DNA of 55,540 nt from Syntrophomonadaceae bacterium (GTDB lineage: Bacteria > Bacillota > DSM-12270 > Thermacetogeniales > Thermacetogeniaceae): assembly GCA_012516535.1 (NCBI GenBank), contig JAAYWP010000080.1, forward strand, positions 1-55,540, given 5' to 3'. A program made the translations under genes and the position numbers. Under the pieces are notes generated by a model that was not told the origin of the DNA, searched no databases, and saw only the letters and a program-made list of their open reading frames with translations. Below, in pieces: positions 17,668 through 25,311 of this stretch (position 1 is the stretch's first letter; each line of letters opens with the position of its first letter).

Positions 17668-17701
17668 GCATAAATATATTTTTCATATGACATTTCAGCT
17701 A

Positions 17702-18283
17702 TCACCAAAAACGAATACGGTTTTCCGTGCCTGCCTGCAGGCGCCTGATATTGGGCAGATGTCTGATAACAATAATAATAGGAGCGGGAACAGCAAAAAT
17801 ATAATATTCCCATGGTATATGCAGAATAAGGGCAATAAATGGGACAGCAACTGAAGCTAAAATTGATCCCAGTGAGACATAACCTGTAAACAGCACTACA
17901 ACTATCCAAATCACAAATGCTATCAGTACAACCCCTGGCATTAAGGCGATTAAAACCCCTGCACCTGTAGCTACACCCCTGCCTCCCTGAAAGCGGAGAA
18001 AAACTGACCAGCTATGGCCGGCCATAACCGCCAGTCCTGCCCCTACACCATAGAAAGGCCCAAACAGGTTATTAGCTATTAAAACAGGTAATAATCCTTT
18101 GGCAACATCGCACAACAGCACCAACAAGCCTACTTCGGGTCCCAGGATGCGAAAAGCGTTAGTAGCCCCGATGTTTCCACTTCCATGGCGGCGTAGGTCA
18201 ACCTTATGCTTCCTGCCGATCAGATATCCACAAGGAATAGATCCTATTAGATAGCTGATCAATAACACCAAAACAAATTTCAT
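17702..18283 (-). CDS. plsY: Glycerol-3-phosphate acyltransferase PlsY
   Basis: PlsY transfers an acyl group from acyl-phosphate to glycerol-3-phosphate in the membrane, the first step in phospholipid synthesis. The 193-residue protein has the family motifs YLIGSIPCGYLIGR near residue 10, GSGNIGATNAFR near residue 35 and GHSWSVFLRFQGGRGVATGAG near residue 92, within about five transmembrane helices. ATG follows GGGAGGG. It lies 15 bases after der and before a terminator. Confidence 0.95.
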   Translation of the reverse strand: MKFVLVLLISYLIGSIPCGYLIGRKHKVDLRRHGSGNIGATNAFRILGPEVGLLVLLCDVAKGLLPVLIANNLFGPFYGVGAGLAVMAGHSWSVFLRFQGGRGVATGAGVLIALMPGVVLIAFVIWIVVVLFTGYVSLGSILASVAVPFIALILHIPWEYYIFAVPAPIIIVIRHLPNIRRLQAGTENRIRFW

Positions 18284-18297
18284 AGTTTCCCTCCCTA

Positions 18298-19611
18298 TTA
18301 TTGGTCTCTGCGCCGTCTTGCCTTAAATTTAAGTCTCACAGGTGTGCCTTCAAATCCATACGCCTCTCTGAGCTGGTTTTCCAAATATCGTTTATAAGAA
18401 AAATGAACCAGTTTGGTGTTATTCACAAAGAAAACGAACACCGGTGGCTTTGCTGCAACCTGGGTTACATAGAAAACTTTAAGACCTCCCTTAGTTGATG
18501 GTGGCGGGTTTAAAAAGAGAGCTTCACTTAACCATGAATTTAAATTCCCTGTGCTGATCATTTTATTCTGCTCAGCATGAACAGCATCTACCAGAGGCAA
18601 AATTTTCTTTAACCCTTCACCGGTCAGCGCAGAAATATAAAGAATAGGAGCGTAGGAAAGAAAGGGCAACTGTTCCCTCACTAAATTTTCAAAGAAGTGT
18701 CGCCTGTTACTAATATCAGCAACTAAATCCCATTTATTTAATATTATTATAACTCCTTTTCCACTCTCTTCAATATATCCTGCGATTTTCTTATCTTGTT
18801 CTACAATTCCCTCAGCAGCATTTAATACCAAAAGGACAACATCAGCCCGGTCGATAGCCTTAAGAGCTCTGCGCACACCATAATACTCTACCCCCCGTTC
18901 CACACGGCTGCGCCTTCTGATACCAGCTGTATCCACAAGTGTATAGCTGCGGTCTTCAACACTGAATTTTGTATCAATGGCATCCCTGGTCGTTCCCGGA
19001 ACATCGCTAACAATCACCCGCTTTTCCTTAAGCAGTGCATTGACCAATGATGATTTTCCTACATTTGGCCTCCCTACAACCGCAACCCTGATCCCTGTTT
19101 CCTCTTCTTGGGTCTCCATCTCAGGAAGCAAAGATATGATTTGATCCAGTAGTTCGTCAATATTCAAACCGTGAAGGCTGGAAATGGGAAGGGGTTCACC
19201 AAGGCCCAATTGATATAAATCGTAAACATCCTGATTCTTAAAATTGTCCACCTTATTGGCAGCTAAAATAACCTTCTTTTTGCTTTTTAACAACAGTTGT
19301 GCTACCTGTTTGTCTTCTACAGTTACACCAACTTTAGCATCCACAACAAATACAACAACATCAGCATCCTCTATGGCAAAAGCTACCTGTTCTGCCACAT
19401 GTTCATGGAATTGTTCATCTTCCAGAAAAAGCCCTCCTGTATCAACAAGGGTAAAGGACCTCCCATCCCACTCCACATCTCTGTATAGGCGATCACGAGT
19501 AACACCAGGCCGGTCTGCCACAATCGCTGTTCTCCCACCGGAAAGGCGATTAAATAAAGTGGACTTACCCACATTAGGCCTTCCCACTAGAGCTACAACA
19601 GGCTTTTTCAA
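18298..19611 (-). CDS. der: GTPase Der (EngA), ribosome assembly
   Basis: Der has two tandem GTPase domains and helps assemble the 50S subunit. Both P-loops are visible, GRPNVGKSTLFNRL near residue 10 and GRPNVGKSSLVNAL near 181, with NKVD and NKWD guanine motifs and a C-terminal KH-like domain ending RLKFKARRRR. Length 437 is standard. Translation starts at TTG 19611, which follows GGGGGG; there is no in-frame ATG nearby. Its 5' end overlaps the DUF512 gene by 38 bases, so the two are tightly linked. Confidence 0.97.
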   Translation of the reverse strand: MKKPVVALVGRPNVGKSTLFNRLSGGRTAIVADRPGVTRDRLYRDVEWDGRSFTLVDTGGLFLEDEQFHEHVAEQVAFAIEDADVVVFVVDAKVGVTVEDKQVAQLLLKSKKKVILAANKVDNFKNQDVYDLYQLGLGEPLPISSLHGLNIDELLDQIISLLPEMETQEEETGIRVAVVGRPNVGKSSLVNALLKEKRVIVSDVPGTTRDAIDTKFSVEDRSYTLVDTAGIRRRSRVERGVEYYGVRRALKAIDRADVVLLVLNAAEGIVEQDKKIAGYIEESGKGVIIILNKWDLVADISNRRHFFENLVREQLPFLSYAPILYISALTGEGLKKILPLVDAVHAEQNKMISTGNLNSWLSEALFLNPPPSTKGGLKVFYVTQVAAKPPVFVFFVNNTKLVHFSYKRYLENQLREAYGFEGTPVRLKFKARRRRDQ

Positions 19612-20941
19612 AGCTGATCCCCCCTAACCTACAAATAGTTTCCACCAGAGCAGTGCTGTTAGGATCCACCAGATGGAGGCAGCAGCCAGACCTTGCTTCA
19701 AGCTCTTCAACAGAGAGCCCATCTAAGAAAATGGGGGTGTCTTGGCGCAGCATAATACGGGGTATCAATACTTCCCCACCCCTTATCCCTTTCAGGCGGC
19801 GCAAGAGATCCCGCCCTGTTAACAGCCCGGTTACAGTGATCCGGTGCCCGAAAAAGGTATTGGGAATACTGAGCATTTTTAATTTGAGATTTTTTATGAA
19901 ATTTAGACGATGAACAACTGGAGAAAGCACTTGAGCACCAGCATAAGATGTTGCTAAAAATAAGTACCGCTTGCACCTTAACCTTTCGGGAAGCCTGGCT
20001 CTTATCCGGCGGAAATCTTCATAAAAAAGCCTCGCCAATCCGATGCCGTTCTCCAATTGGGGAAAACCATCATATTCATCAAAAAAGGGGAAAGGTAGTC
20101 CTGCCTTTAGGTAAAATTCATCAGCCAAATAAACAAAAGAAACCCCATTTACTTTGCGATAATATTTTTGCCAGCCGGATACTCGAGCAATCAGATTCCT
20201 GCATTCCAGCCGGGTAATAGAACGCAGTTTGGGAAGATGCTGCCGGTATTTAGTCAGTCCCACTGGCACAACTCCTACTGAAGCCACCTGGGGCCAAAAA
20301 GTGGCCAACTGGGAAATGGTTTGTTCTAAAACATCCCGGTCATTCCAATCAGGGCAGAGCACCACCTGAATATGCATGGTTATTCCTCTAGATGCAAATA
20401 AAGAAATCAGATCAAGTACAGCTGCAGCCTTTTTCAACCCCAGCATCCTTCCCCGCAAGAGAGGGGATGTTGTATGTACTGAAATATAAAGGGGGCTCAG
20501 TTTCATATTTACAATTCTTGCGATATCAGATTCTCTGAGATTGGTTAATGTTATAAAATTGCCGTGCAAAAAAGAAAGCCTGTAGTCATCATCCTTTTCG
20601 TAGAGGGTAGAGCGCAGGCCGGTTGGCAGCTGGTCCACAAAACAAAAAACACACTTATTCCGGCAGTATCTGATACCGTCAAAACAGTCATTTTGAAAAA
20701 CTATCCCTAGATCTGTATCACAGCCTTTGATGATTTTATGGGATATAACCCTACCACCCTTTTCACAAACCTTTAAGGTTACCTGTTCATCAGCGGTCAG
20801 ATAACGGTAGGCGATCAGGTCTTTAGGTCTGATCCCATTGACAGATAGCAGTAGATCACCTCTCCGCAGGCCAAGCTCTGCAGCAGGTGAGCCAGGAATA
20901 ACCCCATCGATCAAAATACCATTTTGCTTACACAGCTTCAT
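19574..20941 (-). CDS. DUF512 radical-SAM protein with PDZ-like domain
   Basis: The protein (455 residues from ATG 20941) begins with a PDZ-like segment, VIPGSPAAELGLRRGDLLLSVNG, then an iron-sulfur binding CRNKCVFCFVDQLP near residue 97 typical of this radical-SAM group, and ends with the DUF512 domain. Its biochemical role is unknown; it is widespread in Clostridia beside der. I chose ATG 20941 with GGAG eight bases upstream over the TTG at 21016, which lies inside the previous gene and lacks a ribosome site. The close link with der suggests a function near ribosome assembly or translation, which is inference only. Confidence 0.88.
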   Translation of the reverse strand: MKLCKQNGILIDGVIPGSPAAELGLRRGDLLLSVNGIRPKDLIAYRYLTADEQVTLKVCEKGGRVISHKIIKGCDTDLGIVFQNDCFDGIRYCRNKCVFCFVDQLPTGLRSTLYEKDDDYRLSFLHGNFITLTNLRESDIARIVNMKLSPLYISVHTTSPLLRGRMLGLKKAAAVLDLISLFASRGITMHIQVVLCPDWNDRDVLEQTISQLATFWPQVASVGVVPVGLTKYRQHLPKLRSITRLECRNLIARVSGWQKYYRKVNGVSFVYLADEFYLKAGLPFPFFDEYDGFPQLENGIGLARLFYEDFRRIRARLPERLRCKRYLFLATSYAGAQVLSPVVHRLNFIKNLKLKMLSIPNTFFGHRITVTGLLTGRDLLRRLKGIRGGEVLIPRIMLRQDTPIFLDGLSVEELEARSGCCLHLVDPNSTALVETICRLGGISFEKACCSSSGKA

Positions 20942-20987
20942 TTTCTTGCTCCATCTTTTTTGATCAATTATCATTGAGTGGAGTTGT

Positions 20988-21935
20988 TTAGTCAAGAATT
21001 CCTTCCCGTAAAGCAATTCTGGTGCTGTAAACTATTTTGCGACAATCTTTAATCAGGGTCGCCATCGCTCTTTTTTCCAACATTAATAAAAGCTTTGACC
21101 AGCTGAAAAACCTTCTTGCTGCATAGATGCCTTTCAACAAGAAGGGTGTTTTGAGCGGTGCATGCACAATACCCAAATTTATGCGGGGTATTTCCAGTAT
21201 TGTACGAATTTCCCGCAAAATCCTGGCCATGATCTCCGGCTCCCTGCCTGTTCCGGCAAGATAAAGATCATAGCCCTCTGCTTTGCCCAAATATTTGAAT
21301 GTTCCTAATTTTCCTGTGAACCCTGAGCTTACTGCCCAGTCCAGCAACTGCTGCTCATTTATATCTGGTGCTAAATGAAGCCCGGCCAACAGCAAAGGTA
21401 AGGGATCATTTTCCGGACAGATATACAATAGTATGTGTCTCTCTTGATAAGGTAAACTAGTGCGTTTTGGGGCAGGCTTTTGCCTTATCCTATTTTCTGC
21501 ACCCTCTGCGAGCTGAACAAAGTAGGGATAAGCTATTTGTGTTCCGAGTATAACAAGGGGGCGACCCAAGGCCACTTGATTTAATCCCCTAGAAAGGAAC
21601 CCCCCGATCACCATCAAAGGATTAACCGGAAAGGTAGTATCGATGGCTTCGATTTCTTCTCTACAGGGGAACAGCTCACTGACATTATGCAGAAAAACAG
21701 TAATCTCAGGGCCAGCCATCCGCTTTCCCAGTACCAATACCTCATTACCTTTTATATCACGTCCAATAAACCGCAGGCGGCCGTGTATCACTGCCTCCTT
21801 TTGATCAAAATGTGGGACTTCCAAGAGTTCTGCTTTACTGGCAACCCTGTCTTTAGGGAGAAGGCCCAGATAAATACCTGCTGTGATTACCGAGGAGTGT
21901 GAACCACCGTAACAATGATATATTATTTTAGCCAT
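20988..21935 (-). CDS. DUF3189 protein, apparently a tandem duplication
   Basis: The 315-residue product opens with KIIYHCYGGSHSSVITAGIYLGLL, the DUF3189 signature. A second, degenerate copy seems to begin near residue 168 (ILLYICPENDPLPLLLAGLHLA). It keeps the order of hydrophobic segments and the K-LG-KAEG-DLY-AGTG-EPEI pattern seen as K-NEVLVLGKRMAGPEI in copy one, but lacks the HCYGG residues. No function is known for the family. It lies between the YIEGIA pair and DUF512, as is common in Clostridia. Confidence 0.75.
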   Translation of the reverse strand: MAKIIYHCYGGSHSSVITAGIYLGLLPKDRVASKAELLEVPHFDQKEAVIHGRLRFIGRDIKGNEVLVLGKRMAGPEITVFLHNVSELFPCREEIEAIDTTFPVNPLMVIGGFLSRGLNQVALGRPLVILGTQIAYPYFVQLAEGAENRIRQKPAPKRTSLPYQERHILLYICPENDPLPLLLAGLHLAPDINEQQLLDWAVSSGFTGKLGTFKYLGKAEGYDLYLAGTGREPEIMARILREIRTILEIPRINLGIVHAPLKTPFLLKGIYAARRFFSWSKLLLMLEKRAMATLIKDCRKIVYSTRIALREGILD

Positions 21936-21946
21936 CCAGCTAACCC

Positions 21947-22141
21947 CTAATGCCCAACAACAATCATGACCCCATTATCCAAATCGTGGACCATAGCATC
22001 CATTATTCTGCTTAGATAAAAAGCTATTTTTTCCTGTTCTTCCCGGCTGGAAGCAATAAAGATTGGTGCTCCTCCCCCTGCTACAAGCCCAGGTTTCAGA
22101 GTAATCACAGCAAGGATAGTTTTTTTGGTTTCTATATCCAA
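21947..22141 (-). CDS. Small partner ('capping' subunit) of the YIEGIA protein
   Basis: This 64-residue protein (ILAVITLKPGLVAGGGAPIFIASSREEQEKIAFYLSRIMDAMVHDL) matches the short family annotated as the capping complex subunit for YIEGIA and always lies beside a YIEGIA gene. Start TTG 22141 follows GAGGTAG at about eight bases. A role in sporulation is suggested by its company (spoIIP, spoIVA) but is not shown by the sequence. Confidence 0.75.
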   Translation of the reverse strand: MDIETKKTILAVITLKPGLVAGGGAPIFIASSREEQEKIAFYLSRIMDAMVHDLDNGVMIVVGH

Positions 22142-22188
22142 CAGATCTACCTCACCTTAATAAATATCTTGATGTTACAGCACCCCGA

Positions 22189-23076
22189 TTAATCTGCGGC
22201 AATACGCCCTGCCTTAGAATCAAGAGGTTTTCTTGATGCACTCTCTAAGACAGGTGTTCTCTCAATAACTTTACGCAGAGATTCAAAATCCTTTTCCAGC
22301 GGTAAGATAAACAAGCCGATCTCCCCTGTGTCGATATTTTTTCTAGCCAGGGGAGTGAATTCAGGTTCACCGACCTCCCTTTTTGTTCCCAGCAATGCTG
22401 CCGCAGTATGCACAATTGCCTGGCGCTGCCCAAAATTATGGAGTATAGCCCGGCCGTTGTCATCCTTTGGTTTGATCAGAACACCCATACCCTCTGCCAG
22501 TATCTTTTCCCGGTCAGGGGGATAACCAACATTCATCAGATAAATATCACTGATTTTCAAAAAGGGGCCTTCAAAATAGAGCGGTTCTAAAACCACTTCA
22601 GCTATATCACCAACTACCATACCGGTTTTTAGGTAACAGACTATGATCAAAATAAGAACAAAAACAGCTATCGCATAAAGCCAACCCAACCAAAGAATAC
22701 AACCACTCACAAGCAGTGCGGTAAAAATAGTTAAATAATTTCTGGCTTCAAATGTTCTGGCAATTCCTTCTACATAATCAATACCCCTTGGCACAATTTC
22801 ATTTTCCTCCAATTTGGTTAGGGTCTCTCTTTCCATATTTCTCACATTTCTAAACTGCTCTGCCGCTACAGCCAGAAATGTTACCGCTGTATACTCTTTG
22901 AGCATCAAAGCCGGGACAAAGACCGCACCGATTACTGAAGCGATAGCCCCCAAGGCCATATGGGTTATCACATCATGGGGATAGGTTGGGTATTGTCTGT
23001 AATCTAGGCGCAGCATAATGATCCTGGCTAGCACCCCGGCAATCAGGCCGCCTATAATACTTGTATGGTAAACCAT
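22189..23076 (-). CDS. YIEGIA-family membrane protein
   Basis: The 295-residue protein has about five N-terminal transmembrane helices, with the family's name motif as YVEGIARTFEARNYL near residue 100, and a soluble C-terminal half. The N-terminal HTSIIGGLIAGVLARI and RQYPTYPHDVITHMALGAI are conserved in the family. It sits between spoIIP and its small partner, a conserved sporulation neighbourhood. The exact role is unknown to me. ATG follows AAGGATAG. Confidence 0.85.
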   Translation of the reverse strand: MVYHTSIIGGLIAGVLARIIMLRLDYRQYPTYPHDVITHMALGAIASVIGAVFVPALMLKEYTAVTFLAVAAEQFRNVRNMERETLTKLEENEIVPRGIDYVEGIARTFEARNYLTIFTALLVSGCILWLGWLYAIAVFVLILIIVCYLKTGMVVGDIAEVVLEPLYFEGPFLKISDIYLMNVGYPPDREKILAEGMGVLIKPKDDNGRAILHNFGQRQAIVHTAAALLGTKREVGEPEFTPLARKNIDTGEIGLFILPLEKDFESLRKVIERTPVLESASRKPLDSKAGRIAAD

Positions 23077-23082
23077 TTTTTT

Positions 23083-24189
23083 CTATCCTTTTCTTTTGAG
23101 TAATCTGCCATACAAGTTACGCAGTTGATCAAGTGCACCTTCCAGGCTTCCCGTGTTCACATAAAGGTAAGCAAAAGCAGCAGCGGTCACCAGCAAAACA
23201 AGCCAAAATATTGTCCAGCCGCTGCCGCGGTTTTCAGCATCAGGCAGCTCTGTTGATGGCGGTGTACCCGGTGACCCCAAAACCTTGGGCAGTGCTTCCG
23301 CAAACATAGCGACCCCCCGTTCTGCAGCTTCACGGGAATTGGTATGAGCGCCCACCTCCACCAACAAAGTTCTTGGGGCCAGATCCTGATTAAAGTCACT
23401 TTTAGCGATCAGAATACCCTGGACTAGACCTGGATGAGTTTTATCAACTGCAGCCTTCACCTGTTTAGCGAATTCTAGGTTGCTCTGATAACGGGGGTTT
23501 GTGCGGCCAACTACAAATTTAACCTTTGTTATTTCCTGGCCCTTTATATTTGCTGCATAGACCTGGGGTGGCACAGCATCCCTGTGTATATCAAAGAGAG
23601 CTGACAGGTTTTTCTGCAACAATTGGGCGGCTGTACGCCGGGAACGATAATAAGCATTGACATCATGGGGATCATGAGACCTGGTACTGTGGTGTACCTG
23701 ATAGCCCATTTCCTTTAGTTTTTCAGCAAAAACCTTACCCACTTTTAAAATTCCGCCATTGCCGTAAATACTTTCAGTTCCATCTGAAGGGACATAGGAT
23801 TCATCACTATGGGTGTGGTAAATACCGATATTTTTTTCTTCCCCCTGGGCTAATAAACGGGACAAAAAGGATTTTTCAGAAGAAGGGCTTAAATTCCCCA
23901 TCTCTTCTTTTCCTATCAGACGGGAATAGGCATAGTCGCCTTTCACCTCAATGATTCGGTAGCGCATATTATCTGCAGTGATCAATTCATCACCCTTGGT
24001 GAGCATATGAGCAGTTTGGTGAAGTATATTCTGTTTTTCATCCACGATGGTATAATAACCTTTATCAGTGCGCTCATGGGGTGTTTTCACCTCAGAAGGA
24101 GATGCCAGAGCATCAGCAGTAAAGGCTGTGAGCATTAGGATATATGCTATTATTAGTGACAAAAAACAAACTTTTCTATCTTTACTCAT
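23083..24189 (-). CDS. spoIIP: Stage II sporulation protein P (engulfment hydrolase)
   Basis: SpoIIP is an amidase and endopeptidase that, with SpoIID and SpoIIM, thins septal peptidoglycan during engulfment. The 368-residue protein has an N-terminal membrane anchor (residues about 8-30), and the amidase-like catalytic segments IYHTHSDESYVPSD, DIHRDAVPP and LVEVGAHTNSREAAERG with the zinc-binding His and Glu residues. A C-terminal hydrophobic helix (WTIFWLVLLVTAAAFAYLYV) near residue 325 is less usual and may anchor the tail. I use ATG 24189, eight bases after GAAGG, rather than GTG 24198. It overlaps the DUF1614 gene by eight bases. Confidence 0.95.
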   Translation of the reverse strand: MSKDRKVCFLSLIIAYILMLTAFTADALASPSEVKTPHERTDKGYYTIVDEKQNILHQTAHMLTKGDELITADNMRYRIIEVKGDYAYSRLIGKEEMGNLSPSSEKSFLSRLLAQGEEKNIGIYHTHSDESYVPSDGTESIYGNGGILKVGKVFAEKLKEMGYQVHHSTRSHDPHDVNAYYRSRRTAAQLLQKNLSALFDIHRDAVPPQVYAANIKGQEITKVKFVVGRTNPRYQSNLEFAKQVKAAVDKTHPGLVQGILIAKSDFNQDLAPRTLLVEVGAHTNSREAAERGVAMFAEALPKVLGSPGTPPSTELPDAENRGSGWTIFWLVLLVTAAAFAYLYVNTGSLEGALDQLRNLYGRLLKRKG

Positions 24190-24886
24190 TTTGATCACCT
24201 TCTTTTTGCTGCTTAGGAGATAGGGGACGCAGACGCTTTAACAGGGCTGGAGCTTTGCCTCGCTCAGTGGGTCCACCTTGCAAGCGCTCCCTGGTTTCAC
24301 CAATGAACTCAGCCAGAACAACTGCCAGAATACCGGCAACAATTATGGCATCAAATGCCCCTCCCCCTCCGATCAAGGCTGATCCGGGAATACCCAGCAG
24401 GATAATACGCAGGTAGCTGACAATATCAAAGAGCAGAATACCCATAGTGGCTGCAATAAAAGCACTGCGCCGGGACCTGCCGATCAAGTAAGCGATTACA
24501 CCGCCAACCAAAGGATAGAGATAAAGAGGGTCGATGGCCATTGCCTCAGGCTCAGCTTCCAGGAACAAACCTGCCAGATAGATTGCTGTAGCTGTTGCAA
24601 TGATCCCTGCGGCAGCACGCAGCCTCTCAATATTGCTTGTCTTTGTAAGCAGATATCCGGATAAAAACAGAGGAACGAGCCCCCCGCCTACATTAAGGGA
24701 TGCTTCAATGGAGGGGCCTCCAGGCAGGGGAATATTGATAAATCCTCCAATTATTATAGCGGCGATGGCAGCCAAAGCGGCTTTATCAGAGAGCCGCAAT
24801 CTATCCAGCACCCGCTGAGCTACACCGAAATAGATAAGTAGAGAAACAATTAATAATAGAATCGTACCAATCGGTACACGGGGCAT
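24182..24886 (-). CDS. DUF1614 integral membrane protein
   Basis: A 234-residue protein with about seven predicted transmembrane helices and a charged cytoplasmic tail (ERLQGGPTERGKAPALLKRLR). GGFINIPLPGG and GGGLVPLFLSGYLL are typical of DUF1614 proteins, which are found next to spoIIP in Clostridia. The function is unknown. ATG follows AAAGGAGC. Co-transcription with spoIIP is likely from the overlap. Confidence 0.8.
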   Translation of the reverse strand: MPRVPIGTILLLIVSLLIYFGVAQRVLDRLRLSDKAALAAIAAIIIGGFINIPLPGGPSIEASLNVGGGLVPLFLSGYLLTKTSNIERLRAAAGIIATATAIYLAGLFLEAEPEAMAIDPLYLYPLVGGVIAYLIGRSRRSAFIAATMGILLFDIVSYLRIILLGIPGSALIGGGGAFDAIIVAGILAVVLAEFIGETRERLQGGPTERGKAPALLKRLRPLSPKQQKEGDQNE

Positions 24887-24976
24887 ATTATTAACAGCTC
24901 CTTTCCATCACCTCTTCTGTTATAAAATCTCTCATCACAGGTAAAAAGATACCTGTTAAGATTAGCCATCAGAAAA

Positions 24977-25004
24977 TAAAAAAACCCGACTGCAATCAGC
25001 CGGG
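24977..25004 (-). terminator. Terminator after the FmdB-like gene
   Basis: CCCGACTG (24985-24992), loop CAAT and CAGCCGGG (24997-25004), followed on the minus strand by TTTTTTTATT. It lies 34 bases after the zinc-ribbon gene stop and before DUF1614. Confidence 0.92.
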
Positions 25005-25037
25005 CGGAATTAATGTATTGATATTGAAAAAGTCCTT

Positions 25038-25289
25038 TTAAGATATGGGCGGCACCGGATCTTTAGCATACTTGCCACAGCCGTAACGTTTCGCCTGTAC
25101 ACAGTTGCTGGCTACATTACACCCCGGGTTATATTTTTTGGTTATTTTCACAAAATTAAACCTGCCAAAGATCTGCTTTAAATCACCACACCCACAATCA
25201 GGGCAGGTCAACTGATCCTTGTCTTTGATGGCTACCAGTTTTGTGAATTCTTTACCGCACTTATTGCAGGTAAAACTATAAACCGGCAT
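25038..25289 (-). CDS. FmdB-type zinc ribbon protein
   Basis: An 83-residue protein with the N-terminal zinc ribbon PVYSFTCNKCGKEF...LTCPDCG. A cysteine-rich tail (GCNVASNCVQAKRYGCGKYA) follows, which is longer than in the minimal family. FmdB-like proteins are of unknown, perhaps regulatory, role. It follows the ispH-rpsA fusion by 22 bases and ends in a terminator, so it is the last gene of the aro-cmk-plsC-ispH run. Confidence 0.85.
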   Translation of the reverse strand: MPVYSFTCNKCGKEFTKLVAIKDKDQLTCPDCGCGDLKQIFGRFNFVKITKKYNPGCNVASNCVQAKRYGCGKYAKDPVPPIS

Positions 25290-25311
25290 TTGTTTCGCCT
25301 CCCCAAAAGTG

